A DNA stretch of 64,000 nucleotides, taken from positions 78,247 through 142,246 of the forward strand of contig CAJJDF010000016.1 in assembly GCA_905182785.1 (NCBI GenBank). The letters run 5' to 3'. A program made the position numbers and the translations under genes. Below, piece by piece: positions 53,310 through 61,680 of the stretch; within the stretch, counting starts at the first letter, position 1; every line of letters begins with the position of its first letter. Source of the stretch: an uncultured Flavobacteriales bacterium. Lineage in GTDB: Bacteria; Bacteroidota; Bacteroidia; Flavobacteriales_D; CAJJDF01. Under the pieces are notes generated by a model that did not search any database, was not told the origin of the DNA, and worked only from the letters and a program-made list of their open reading frames with translations.

Positions 53310-54902
53310 ATGAATAAATCAAATAAACTAAATCCGTTAAAACATTTAAAATCGGATTTACCAGCAAGTATAGTAGTATTTTTAGTAGCACTTCCATTAT
53401 GTCTGGGAATTGCATTGGCATCTGGAGCTCCATTATTTTCGGGTTTAATATCTGGAATTATAGGAGGAATTGTAGTGGGATCATTAAGTGGATCCCCTCT
53501 TGGAGTTAGTGGTCCAGCAGCAGGATTGGCAGTAATTGTATTGAATGCAATAACAGAATTAGGAGGGTTTGAGATATTTCTTGTTTCGGTTATTTTAGCC
53601 GGATTTATACAATTACTAATGGGGTTCTTAAAAGCGGGAATTATTGCTTATTATTTCCCATCTTCTGTTATCTATGGAATGCTCGCAGGTATTGGAATTT
53701 TGATTTTTTTAAAGCAAATTCCACATGCATTTGGGTATGATAAAGACCCAGAAGGAGATTTAAATTTTATTCAATCAGACAACCAGAATACGTTCTCTGA
53801 GTTGATAAATATGCTCGATTATATTTCTTTAGGTGTTCTTATAATTACATCAGTTTCTTTATTTATTTTAATACTTTGGGATACGAAATTTATTAAAAAA
53901 ATAAAGATTTTAGCAATGATTCCAGGACCCCTTTTAGCTGTTGTTGTCGGGGTTATTTTGAATACTTTATTCAAATCAAATCCAGATTTAGTTATTAGTT
54001 CAGATCACATAGTTTCATTGCCTGTCGCTTCAAATGCTTCAGAGTTTTTTGGTAATTTCACTTTGCCAGATTTTAATGCACTGACAAATCCTAAAGTATA
54101 TATAACAGCAATTGTAATAGCAGTTGTTGCAAGTCTAGAAACTTTATTGTGTGTAGAAGCTTCTGATAAGCAAGATACTTTAAAAAGGGTGACACCAACT
54201 AATAAAGAATTAAGAGCCCAAGGCCTAGGGAATATTATTTCTGGATTAATAGGGGGGTTACCTGTAACGCAAGTAATAGTTAGAAGTTCTGCAAATCAGC
54301 AAGCTGGAGGTAAGACTAAAGCTTCTACTATTGCTCATGGAGTTTTAATCTTGATTAGTATCGTTTTAATACCGAATGTACTGAACTTAATTCCATTAGG
54401 AGTTTTGGCTGCAATATTATTGGTTGTAGGTTTTAAATTAGCAAAACCTGCTACTTTTAAAGCAATGTACAAACAAGGCTTAGGACAGTTTATTCCATTC
54501 TTAGTTACAATTATAGGTATTGTATTTACTGATTTATTAACAGGGATTGGAATAGGGATGATGGTTGCAGTCTTTATAATTTTAAGAAATAATTATAAAG
54601 TTCCATTGAATATTGATTCAGAAATGGATTCTGACGATGTGAAATTCATTACTGTAACCTTATCAGAAGATGTTACTTTCTTGAACAAAGCTTCTCTACT
54701 GGCAACTCTAAATAATATTCCAGACAATAGTGTGGTAGAAATAAATGCGACCGAGACTCATTTTATACATTATGACGCAATAAAAATAATTGAAGACTTC
54801 TTAATTAACGCAGAGTCTAGAGGAATAAAATTAACGATAATAGATTTATATGAGAACAAGGAAGTTAGTCCTTTAGATCATTTAAAAATAACAAGTAAAT
54901 AA
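53310..54902 (+). CDS. SulP family inorganic anion transporter (probable bicarbonate transporter)
   Basis: 530 residues. SLC26/SulP fold with about ten to fourteen membrane helices. Seen: the N-terminal DLPASIVVFLVALPLCLGIALASGAP (positions about 14-39), GPAAGLAVIV near residue 69, GLGNIISGLIGGLPVTQVIVRSSANQQAGG near residues 305-330, and a C-terminal STAS domain (about 445-525). SulP proteins carry sulfate, bicarbonate or other anions; the adjacent beta-carbonic anhydrase, seven bases downstream, points to bicarbonate (BicA-like), which is inference. It is in a unit led by a TetR regulator. Confidence 0.9.
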   Translation: MNKSNKLNPLKHLKSDLPASIVVFLVALPLCLGIALASGAPLFSGLISGIIGGIVVGSLSGSPLGVSGPAAGLAVIVLNAITELGGFEIFLVSVILAGFIQLLMGFLKAGIIAYYFPSSVIYGMLAGIGILIFLKQIPHAFGYDKDPEGDLNFIQSDNQNTFSELINMLDYISLGVLIITSVSLFILILWDTKFIKKIKILAMIPGPLLAVVVGVILNTLFKSNPDLVISSDHIVSLPVASNASEFFGNFTLPDFNALTNPKVYITAIVIAVVASLETLLCVEASDKQDTLKRVTPTNKELRAQGLGNIISGLIGGLPVTQVIVRSSANQQAGGKTKASTIAHGVLILISIVLIPNVLNLIPLGVLAAILLVVGFKLAKPATFKAMYKQGLGQFIPFLVTIIGIVFTDLLTGIGIGMMVAVFIILRNNYKVPLNIDSEMDSDDVKFITVTLSEDVTFLNKASLLATLNNIPDNSVVEINATETHFIHYDAIKIIEDFLINAESRGIKLTIIDLYENKEVSPLDHLKITSK

Positions 54903-54909
54903 TCTAATT

Positions 54910-55521
54910 ATGAGAACACAAACAAAAGAATTACAAGATTCACAAACGCCAGTAACTGTAGTAGAAATTTTAAAAGAAGGAAACATAAGGTTTTTGGCAA
55001 ATAACAAATCACCAAGGAACCTTCAGGGGCAAGTTTTAGATACTGCTGCAGGACAATTTCCTCATACAGTTGTATTAAGTTGTATTGATTCTAGAGTGCC
55101 AATCGAATTAGTTTTTGACCAAGGAATTGGCGATATTTTTAGTGTGAGAGTTGCAGGGAATATTATTAATCAAGATATCCTTGGCTCTATTGAATATGGC
55201 TGTAAAGTAGCTGGATCTATGGTGGTTGTAGTAATGGGACATTCCAAATGTGGAGCAGTAACAGCTGCATGTAATAGAGTTGACCTTGGGAATATTACTT
55301 CTTTATTAGCAAAAATAAATCCTGCAGTAAATGAAGTAATTAAAACTAAAGAAGATGCTACTCCAGAGAATATTGAGAAAGTATCGGAATTGAATGTTTT
55401 TAAATCTATAGAAAGAATGAGAACAGAAAGTAACATACTGAATGAGATGGAGAAAAATGGAGAAATAAATATTGTGGGAGCTATGTATGATGTAGAAACA
55501 GGAAAGGTTACTTTTTTGTAA
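54910..55521 (+). CDS. Beta-class carbonic anhydrase
   Basis: 203 residues. Zinc enzyme that interconverts CO2 and bicarbonate. Zinc ligands are Cys58, His111 and Cys114 (motifs LSCIDSR and MGHSKCGA), with the Asp60-Arg62 catalytic dyad. No signal peptide, so it is cytoplasmic. It is last in the unit after the SulP transporter, separated by seven bases. Together with the transporter it would capture and hydrate inorganic carbon for carboxylases such as acetyl-CoA carboxylase and PEP carboxykinase; this link is inference. Confidence 0.96.
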   Translation: MRTQTKELQDSQTPVTVVEILKEGNIRFLANNKSPRNLQGQVLDTAAGQFPHTVVLSCIDSRVPIELVFDQGIGDIFSVRVAGNIINQDILGSIEYGCKVAGSMVVVVMGHSKCGAVTAACNRVDLGNITSLLAKINPAVNEVIKTKEDATPENIEKVSELNVFKSIERMRTESNILNEMEKNGEINIVGAMYDVETGKVTFL

Positions 55522-55542
55522 TCAATTTAGATTAATATTTTT

Positions 55543-55574
55543 AAGCTCTTGAAGTAAATCAAGGGCTTTTTTTT
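55543..55574 (+). terminator. Intrinsic terminator after the carbonic anhydrase gene
   Basis: Stem AAGCTCTTGA / TCAAGGGCTT with one G-T pair and AGTAAA loop, followed by eight T. Confidence 0.88.
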
Positions 55575-55689
55575 GTTTCATTTTTCGACACATTATATTT
55601 TTTAAGAGAAAAATATAATGTATTGAGAACAAATGCATGAGTTTTTATTGTTAATTTTATTTCAAGATAATTCCACAACTAAATTAAGC

Positions 55690-56328
55690 ATGAAAAAAGC
55701 AGAAAAAGTACAATTTATTATAGATGAGCTAGAAAGGATTTATCCTAAAACTCCAGTTCCCTTGGATCATACAGATGAGTATACTTTGTTAATTTCTGTT
55801 TTGTTATCTGCACAATGTACAGACAAACGAGTGAATTTAGTGACTCCATTTTTATTTGAAAAAGCCAATAATCCTTACGATATGGTGAAGTTGCAAATAG
55901 ATGAGATAAGGCAAATTATAAGACCTTGTGGTTTGTCGCCAAAGAAATCCAAAGCGATTTGGGAATTATCAGAAATCTTGATTAATAAATATGATGGAGT
56001 GGTGCCAAATGACATGGAACAGCTAGAAGAATTTCCAGGAGTGGGCCATAAAACAGCTTCGGTTGTGGTGAGTCAAGCATTTGGTGTTCCTGCTTTCCCT
56101 GTAGATACTCACATTCATAGATTGCTGTACAGATGGGGAATGAGTAACGGAAAGAATGTGGTACAAACTGAGAAAGATGCCAAGCGATTATTTCCAATAG
56201 AGATTTGGAATAAATTGCATTTGCAAATTATATTTTATGGACGAGAGTTTTCCCAAGCAAGAGGTTGGGATAAAGAAAAAGATACGATTCAGCAGAAGGT
56301 TGGGAGGAAGAACCTTAAAAAGAGATAA
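55690..56328 (+). CDS. nth: Endonuclease III homologue lacking the Fe-S cluster motif
   Basis: 212 residues from the ATG at 55690. Base-excision repair DNA glycosylase/AP lyase for oxidised pyrimidines. Seen: a helix-hairpin-helix EFPGVGHKTASVV with catalytic Lys near residue 122, and the catalytic Asp in FPVDTHIHRL near residue 140. The C-terminal four-cysteine [4Fe-4S] motif of the E. coli enzyme is absent: the tail after FYGREF has no cysteine. Cluster-free members exist in Bacteroidota, so it may still be active. An upstream ATG at 55633 would add 19 residues not seen in the family. Confidence 0.92.
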   Translation: MKKAEKVQFIIDELERIYPKTPVPLDHTDEYTLLISVLLSAQCTDKRVNLVTPFLFEKANNPYDMVKLQIDEIRQIIRPCGLSPKKSKAIWELSEILINKYDGVVPNDMEQLEEFPGVGHKTASVVVSQAFGVPAFPVDTHIHRLLYRWGMSNGKNVVQTEKDAKRLFPIEIWNKLHLQIIFYGREFSQARGWDKEKDTIQQKVGRKNLKKR

Positions 56329-56337
56329 TAATTTTAG

Positions 56338-56369
56338 AATTGTCATTTCCGAGAAATCGGGAATCTTAA
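56338..56369. repeat. Left 32-bp arm of an inverted repeat bounding a cassette
   Basis: This arm is a perfect inverted match to 56909-56940. Within it lies a small hairpin, TTCCGA / TCGGGAA around GAAA, typical of extragenic palindromic repeats with GTCATT...GGAATC arms. It begins ten bases after the nth stop. Confidence 0.85.
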
Positions 56370-56431
56370 CCCAGAGTAAGCTTAATCAAGTTAAATTTTA
56401 ATTATATTCGTTACGAAAGACAACTTAACAA

Positions 56432-56900
56432 ATGAACAAATCGGTATATATATATATGCTTACTAGCTATTTTTTTTAAATGTTCGAATAATAATTCGAT
56501 TGATTTTAATGAAATTGATCGAAAAATTGATTGTTATAGCACAGCAACAAGTATATTCTCTTTAATTTGTGAGGATAAAAACAACTCTAATCTTTCTAAT
56601 ATTTTTGACGCTACAAATAAGATAATTTCTGATTTAGACTATATGTCGAACCAATGTTTAGATCAAAAAAACAGTATAGATGGGAGAAAAGCAATATTAA
56701 AAACATTAAATAACTATATCGATAAAGTCTCTAAAAAATGTAAGTTAGTTTATGGAAGATATGATTCTAATCTCATTAACGATAGTAATTATATTTACCA
56801 GATGAAAATAAATTATATAACTTGTCTTTTAGATTCTACTCACACAATTGATAGCATAAAGATGTTTTGTACATTGGAAGGCGATTCTAAACTAGAATAA
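56432..56900 (+). pseudogene. Frameshifted or phase-variable lipoprotein gene inside the inverted-repeat cassette
   Basis: From ATG 56432 the frame reads MNKSVYIYMLTSYFF and stops at 56479. The neighbouring frame is open from there to 56900 (at least 140 codons) and reads KCSNNNSIDFNEIDRKIDC, continuing to TLEGDSKLE. A change of one T in the T8 tract (56470-56477) or of one TA in the (TA)6 tract (about 56445-56456) would join them into about 155 residues with a lipoprotein-like signal ending in KC. The family is not recognised. No downstream gene of this family is seen. It could be phase-off, dead, or a sequencing error. The internal ATG at 56643 would give an 85-residue product without signal. 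Confidence 0.55.
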
Positions 56901-56908
56901 TTCTCGTT

Positions 56909-56940
56909 TTAAGATTCCCGATTTCTCGGAAATGACAATT
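56909..56940. repeat. Right 32-bp arm of the inverted repeat bounding a cassette
   Basis: The exact inverted complement of 56338-56369. It ends eight bases before the stop of the leftward acyltransferase gene. Together the arms enclose 539 bases. Direct TTTAG copies at 56333-56337 and 56943-56947 could be a target duplication, though two bases separate the right copy from the arm. Confidence 0.85.
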
Positions 56941-56948
56941 AATTTAGT

Positions 56949-57503
56949 CTAATAAATCTCTTGATTATAATTCTCAGGAAACTTCGCAGTCTTCCTTTTA
57001 TAAAACGCCTGAATTTTCTCCATGTCGTTTTCAAAAGAATCGGTAAGGTTTATAAAACCACCAACTCCGCCATTTTTATTCTTGTAGTCTAAAAAGCCAA
57101 ATGAGACTGGGACATTCGCTTTTTTAGCAATGTGATAAAACCCTTTTTTCCATTTGTCTACTCTTTTTCGAGTTCCTTCTGGCGGAATAATAATAATTAA
57201 CTTTTCTTCTTTTTCAAATAACTTAGCAGCTGTTTCTACTTTATTTCCGGCTTGTTTTCTATTTATTCCTATTCCTCCAAGCCATCTGAAATATCCTCCA
57301 TGTAATCCTTTGGTATAAGAATCTTTAATAAAAAACTTTACAGGTAATTCGTATTGCCAGAAAATGGCAACCATATAAATTAAGTCCCAATTGGAAGTAT
57401 GAGGAGCTGCAACCATCACACTCTTTTTGATAATTTCCAAGTCAGTTACTTCTGGTTTCCATCCAGTAATCCACAACACAAATTTTGCTAATCCTTTTTT
57501 CAT
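56949..57503 (-). CDS. PlsC-type 1-acyl-sn-glycerol-3-phosphate acyltransferase
   Basis: 184 residues. Acyltransferase fold with the catalytic HTSNWD (residues about 35-40), a variant of the HxxxxD motif, then a substrate site FRWLGGIGINRK near 73-84 and PPEGTRKR near 107-114. It is shorter than typical PlsC and lacks a clear N-terminal membrane helix, as in the Bacteroidota lysophospholipid acyltransferase-like group. Substrate cannot be fixed. It is next to, and transcribed toward, the inverted-repeat cassette. Confidence 0.85.
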   Translation of the reverse strand: MKKGLAKFVLWITGWKPEVTDLEIIKKSVMVAAPHTSNWDLIYMVAIFWQYELPVKFFIKDSYTKGLHGGYFRWLGGIGINRKQAGNKVETAAKLFEKEEKLIIIIPPEGTRKRVDKWKKGFYHIAKKANVPVSFGFLDYKNKNGGVGGFINLTDSFENDMEKIQAFYKRKTAKFPENYNQEIY

Positions 57504-57591
57504 TTAATTTTAATAGTAGTTTTTACTCTTTCTTTTTTATTATCCAAAGAGTATCTTATTTTTACAAAGATATTTAAATCTAAAATAAGAA

Positions 57592-59709
57592 ATGAATCCA
57601 ATCGAACAACTTTCCAAAATACTGAATATTTCTTTTAAACAAGTTTCTAAAACTGTTGAATTATTGAAAGAAGGAGGAACTGTTCCATTTATATCTAGGT
57701 ATAGAAAAGAGCAAACAGGGGGATTGGATGAAGTACAAATTTTAGATATTAAAAATGGGTTGGACCGACTTCAAGAACTTGAAAAAAGAAAACAAACCGT
57801 AATAAAAGCTATTGATGAACAAGGATTATTAACTGACGAAGTCAAAAATTTAATATTAAAAACTACTTTATTAAACGAGGTAGAAGATATTTATCTTCCT
57901 TTCAAAAAGAAAAGAAAAACCAAGGCAACTTTAGCGAGAGAGAATGGATTAGAACCTTTGGCAAAAATTATTATGTCTCAAAACGAAGAAGATATTTCTA
58001 GAGTTGCAGCAAGATTTGTAAAAGGGGAAGTGAAAATAAACGAAGAGGCACTTGAGGGTGCCAGATTTATCATTGCTGAATGGGTAAATGAAAGAGTATC
58101 TGTAAGAAATATTACAAGAAGGATATTTGACAAGCATGCTATTGCAAAATCAAAAGTAGTAAAAGGAAAGGAAATAGCGGGAGAGAAATTTAAAGACTAT
58201 TTCGATTATTCGGAGCTAACTTCCAAACTGAAATCACATAGAACTTTGGCTTTGTTAAGAGCAGAAAACGAAGGGATTATTCGTCTTAAAATTCAACCAG
58301 AAGAAGAATTAGTGTTGGATAAACTGAATGAGAAACTAAAACATGGTTGGAATGAATCTTCTGAACAAGTAGAGTTAGCAATTAAGGATTCTTATAAAAG
58401 ATTGCTTAAACCGTCTATAGAAACAGAGCATAGAAATAAGTTGAAATTTGAAGCAGATGAACAAGCTATTGCGGTTTTTTCGGAAAATTTGAAGCAATTA
58501 TTAATGACTGCACCTGTGGGTCAAAAAAGAATTTTGGCTTTGGATCCTGGTTTTAAATCGGGTTGTAAATTGGTGTGTTTGGATGAGAATGGCGAATTAA
58601 TTCATAATGAAAATATTTATCCCCATCCGCCACAAAAGGATACGGCAATGGCTTCAAAGAAGGTTGTTTCAATAGTGGAACGTTATAAAATTGAGATAAT
58701 TGCAATTGGAAATGGAACAGCAAGTAGAGAAACAGAATATTTTATAAAACGATTAAAGTTTGATAGAAAATTACAGGTTTTTATGGTGAGTGAAGATGGC
58801 GCCAGTATTTATTCGGCAAGTAAAGTGGCAAGAGAAGAATTTCCAAAGTTTGATGTTACAGTTCGTGGAGCAGTTTCTATTGGAAGAAGATTAATGGATC
58901 CTTTGGCAGAATTAGTAAAGATTGATCCGAAATCGGTAGGAGTTGGTCAATATCAGCATGATGTGAATCAAACTTTACTCAAAAATTCATTGGATAATGT
59001 GGTTATAAGTTGTGTGAATAGAGTAGGAGTAAACGTGAATACAGCTAGTAAATATTTATTGAAATATGTTTCAGGGTTGGGAGAAACTACGGCTCAAAAC
59101 ATATTGGATTATAGAAAAGAAAATGGAGATTTTACTTCAAGAACTCAACTTAAGAAAGTGAAAAGAATGGGGGATAAAGCTTACGAGCAATCTGTTGCTT
59201 TCTTGAGAATTACAGGAGCTAAAAATCCTTTGGATAATTCTGCTGTTCATCCCGAAAGTTATTATTTAATAGAGAAAATAGCGAAATCTCTTAAAATAAA
59301 AAAGGAAGAGTTAATTGGAAATGACGAAGTTTTAAATACTTTGAATTTATCAGATTTTCAGGACATAAAATCGGGTATGGAAACGATAAAAGACATTATT
59401 CAGGAATTAAAAAAACCAAGTCGTGATCCAAGAGAAAGAGCCAAAATCTTAGAGTTTTCTGATAAGTTAAGAGCTATCTCAGATGTAATTACAGGAATGG
59501 AACTGAACGGAATTGTGACTAACGTAACGAATTTTGGTTGTTTTGTAGACATTGGAATCAAGGAAAATGGCTTGGTTCACATTTCTAATATTTGTGATGA
59601 ATACATTTCTAATCCTGCGGATAAAGTAAAGCTCCATCAACACGTAAAAGTAAAAGTATTGGAAGTGGATACGCAAAGAAAAAGGATAGGGTTGACTATG
59701 AATTTTTAA
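57592..59709 (+). CDS. tex: Tex family RNA-binding transcription accessory protein
   Basis: 705 residues. Tex/Spt6-like protein: N-terminal helical HTH region (FISRYRKEQTGGLDEVQI near 32-49), a YqgF/RNase H-like domain (ILALDPGFKSGCKLVCLDENG, about 316-336), tandem helix-hairpin-helix motifs (SKYLLKYVSGLGETTAQNIL, about 484-503), and a C-terminal S1 RNA-binding domain (GIVTNVTNFGCFVDIGIKEN near 638-657). Full family length. Associated with transcription and RNA turnover. Starts 88 bases from the divergent acyltransferase gene. Confidence 0.96.
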   Translation: MNPIEQLSKILNISFKQVSKTVELLKEGGTVPFISRYRKEQTGGLDEVQILDIKNGLDRLQELEKRKQTVIKAIDEQGLLTDEVKNLILKTTLLNEVEDIYLPFKKKRKTKATLARENGLEPLAKIIMSQNEEDISRVAARFVKGEVKINEEALEGARFIIAEWVNERVSVRNITRRIFDKHAIAKSKVVKGKEIAGEKFKDYFDYSELTSKLKSHRTLALLRAENEGIIRLKIQPEEELVLDKLNEKLKHGWNESSEQVELAIKDSYKRLLKPSIETEHRNKLKFEADEQAIAVFSENLKQLLMTAPVGQKRILALDPGFKSGCKLVCLDENGELIHNENIYPHPPQKDTAMASKKVVSIVERYKIEIIAIGNGTASRETEYFIKRLKFDRKLQVFMVSEDGASIYSASKVAREEFPKFDVTVRGAVSIGRRLMDPLAELVKIDPKSVGVGQYQHDVNQTLLKNSLDNVVISCVNRVGVNVNTASKYLLKYVSGLGETTAQNILDYRKENGDFTSRTQLKKVKRMGDKAYEQSVAFLRITGAKNPLDNSAVHPESYYLIEKIAKSLKIKKEELIGNDEVLNTLNLSDFQDIKSGMETIKDIIQELKKPSRDPRERAKILEFSDKLRAISDVITGMELNGIVTNVTNFGCFVDIGIKENGLVHISNICDEYISNPADKVKLHQHVKVKVLEVDTQRKRIGLTMNF

Positions 59710-59770
59710 TCAAATAAAAAAAAGAAGAATATTACTAGATATTTCATATGCTAAGAAACACTTTCTCAGT

Positions 59771-60547
59771 TTAATCTATTAATTTAAAATTATCTCCATC
59801 ATTTAGTGCAGGAAATTTAGCTCTAAAATTGCTAAGATTTTCTTTGCTTAAAGTAAGTATTTCAATGCTTGATTTGTTCTCAGGAATTTGAGAGAGTTCC
59901 TCTCCTTTAAAATCAATTATTGCAGAATTTCCTGTGTAGTTTTTTTTGGTTCCATCTAGTCCAATTCTATTTACGCCAATCACATAACTTACATTCTCTA
60001 TCGCTCTCGATAACAGCAAATTAGACCATGGTTTTTTTCTTACTTCTGGCCAGTTTGCAACATAAATATACAAGTCAATTTCATTTGTATTTCTACTCCA
60101 AACAGGGAATCGTAAATCATAACAAATGAGTGGACAAATATTCCATCCTTTCAATGTAAAAGTAACTTTTTTTTCTCCTTTGGTGTAATAGTTTTGCTCT
60201 CCTGCAAAAGTGAATAAATGACGTTTGTCGTAAGTCAATAAATTGCCATCTGATTGTGCAATAAGCATTCGGTTATAAAATTTACCATTTTCTTTTACCA
60301 TTACAGAACCTAGAATACAACATTTTTTCTCAATAGCTTTTTGTGTAATCCAATTCACTGTTTTTCCATCCATTTCCTCTGCCAGAGAGATGTTCATAGA
60401 AAAACCAGTGGTAAACATTTCAGGTAAGACAATTAAATCGACCGTGTTTTTTATTGAATTAATTTCACTATCAAAGAGTGCTAGATTTGCATCAATGTCT
60501 TCCCAAACTATTTCAGATTGTATGGCGGCAACAGTTAAATCTTGCAT
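59771..60547 (-). CDS. Omega-amidase / carbon-nitrogen hydrolase
   Basis: 258 residues of the nitrilase superfamily (YafV/NIT2-like). The catalytic triad is visible: Glu43 in LPEMFTTGF, Lys108 in YDKRHLF and Cys142 in LICYDLRFP. Omega-amidases hydrolyse the amide of 2-oxoglutaramate or 2-oxosuccinamate. Its start overlaps the end of an aminotransferase gene by 13 bases, so translation is coupled. Together they could use glutamine as amino donor and remove the resulting oxoglutaramate, as in methionine salvage. Confidence 0.92.
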   Translation of the reverse strand: MQDLTVAAIQSEIVWEDIDANLALFDSEINSIKNTVDLIVLPEMFTTGFSMNISLAEEMDGKTVNWITQKAIEKKCCILGSVMVKENGKFYNRMLIAQSDGNLLTYDKRHLFTFAGEQNYYTKGEKKVTFTLKGWNICPLICYDLRFPVWSRNTNEIDLYIYVANWPEVRKKPWSNLLLSRAIENVSYVIGVNRIGLDGTKKNYTGNSAIIDFKGEELSQIPENKSSIEILTLSKENLSNFRAKFPALNDGDNFKLID

Positions 60548-61680
60548 AATATTTTCCCAGCTTTAATTAGTAAATCATCTTCTTTTGCAAAGCAAAATCG
60601 CAATACTTTATTGTCTTTTTTGTTAGGGTAAAAGACTGAGATCGGAATGGAAGCAATTCCATTTTCAATAGTTAGTTTTTTTGCAAACTCAACATCATTC
60701 ATCTCTGTAATTTCTGTGTAATCTAATAATTGAAAATAAGTACCTTTACAAGGAATAATTTTGAATCTAGAGTCTTTAATTGAAGACAAGAACACATCTC
60801 TTTTACGTTCATAAAACTCCGCAGTATTTTCAAAAGGATTATAATTTAAAATGTATTCATTTATAGCGTATTGCATCGGTGAATTAGAAGAAAAAACAGT
60901 GTACTGATGTATTTTTCTGAACTCCTTCATCATCCATTCTGGTCCAACACAAAATCCCAATTTCCATCCAGTAACGTGAAGACTTTTTCCAAAAGAATAA
61001 ACTACCATTCCTCTCTTTTTTAACTCGGGATAAGATAAAATACTTTCGTGATTTTCACCATCAAAAGTAATGTGCTCATAGACTTCATCACTTAAAACTA
61101 TGATATTGGTGTCTTTCACAATTTCCGAAAGAGTTTCTAGATCATGTTTAGATAATAAGCTGCCAGTGGGATTGTGGGGCGAATTTATTATTATGAGTTT
61201 GGTTTTATCTGTGATTTCACTTTTTACCGTTTCCCAACTAATCGAGTAGGAAGGATGTTCCAAAGGTATAAAAATAGGAATTCCTCCATGAACTTCAATT
61301 GCTGGAGAATAGCAATCATAAGCTGGCGAAAACAAAATTACTTCATCCTCCTTTTCGATAATTGCCGAAATAGTATTGTAAATAGCCTGCGTAGCCCCTG
61401 CAGTAATGGTAATCTCAGAATTTGGATCGATATCTACCTTATATTTCTGATTAAAATAATTGGAAAGCGTAACTCTCAACTCTATTATGCCTGGCATTGG
61501 AGCATATTGGTTTTTACCTTCGCTCATGAATTTAGTCACCAGTTTTGGTAAATTTTCATCAATGTTAAATCCAGGAAAACCTTGTGACAAATTTATCGCA
61601 TTATAATTATTTGCTAAAGCAGACATTTCCGAAAAAATTGTCGTTCCAACCAAAGGAAGTTTTGAGTTAATTAGTTTCAT
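60535..61680 (-). CDS. Methionine-type PLP aminotransferase
   Basis: 381 residues from the ATG at 61680. Class I/II aminotransferase of the YbdL / kynurenine aminotransferase / glutamine transaminase K group. Seen: LSQGFPGF near residues 31-38, TAGATQAIYNT (about 93-103), the PLP-Asp in LSDEVYEH (Asp198) and PLP-lysine in YSFGKSLHVTGWKLGF (Lys232). The coupled omega-amidase gene downstream supports a glutamine-methionine transaminase role. An ATG at 61698 is possible but would lengthen an unconserved N-terminus. It overlaps the end of the MORN-type lipoprotein gene by 14 bases. Confidence 0.92.
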   Translation of the reverse strand: MKLINSKLPLVGTTIFSEMSALANNYNAINLSQGFPGFNIDENLPKLVTKFMSEGKNQYAPMPGIIELRVTLSNYFNQKYKVDIDPNSEITITAGATQAIYNTISAIIEKEDEVILFSPAYDCYSPAIEVHGGIPIFIPLEHPSYSISWETVKSEITDKTKLIIINSPHNPTGSLLSKHDLETLSEIVKDTNIIVLSDEVYEHITFDGENHESILSYPELKKRGMVVYSFGKSLHVTGWKLGFCVGPEWMMKEFRKIHQYTVFSSNSPMQYAINEYILNYNPFENTAEFYERKRDVFLSSIKDSRFKIIPCKGTYFQLLDYTEITEMNDVEFAKKLTIENGIASIPISVFYPNKKDNKVLRFCFAKEDDLLIKAGKILCKI

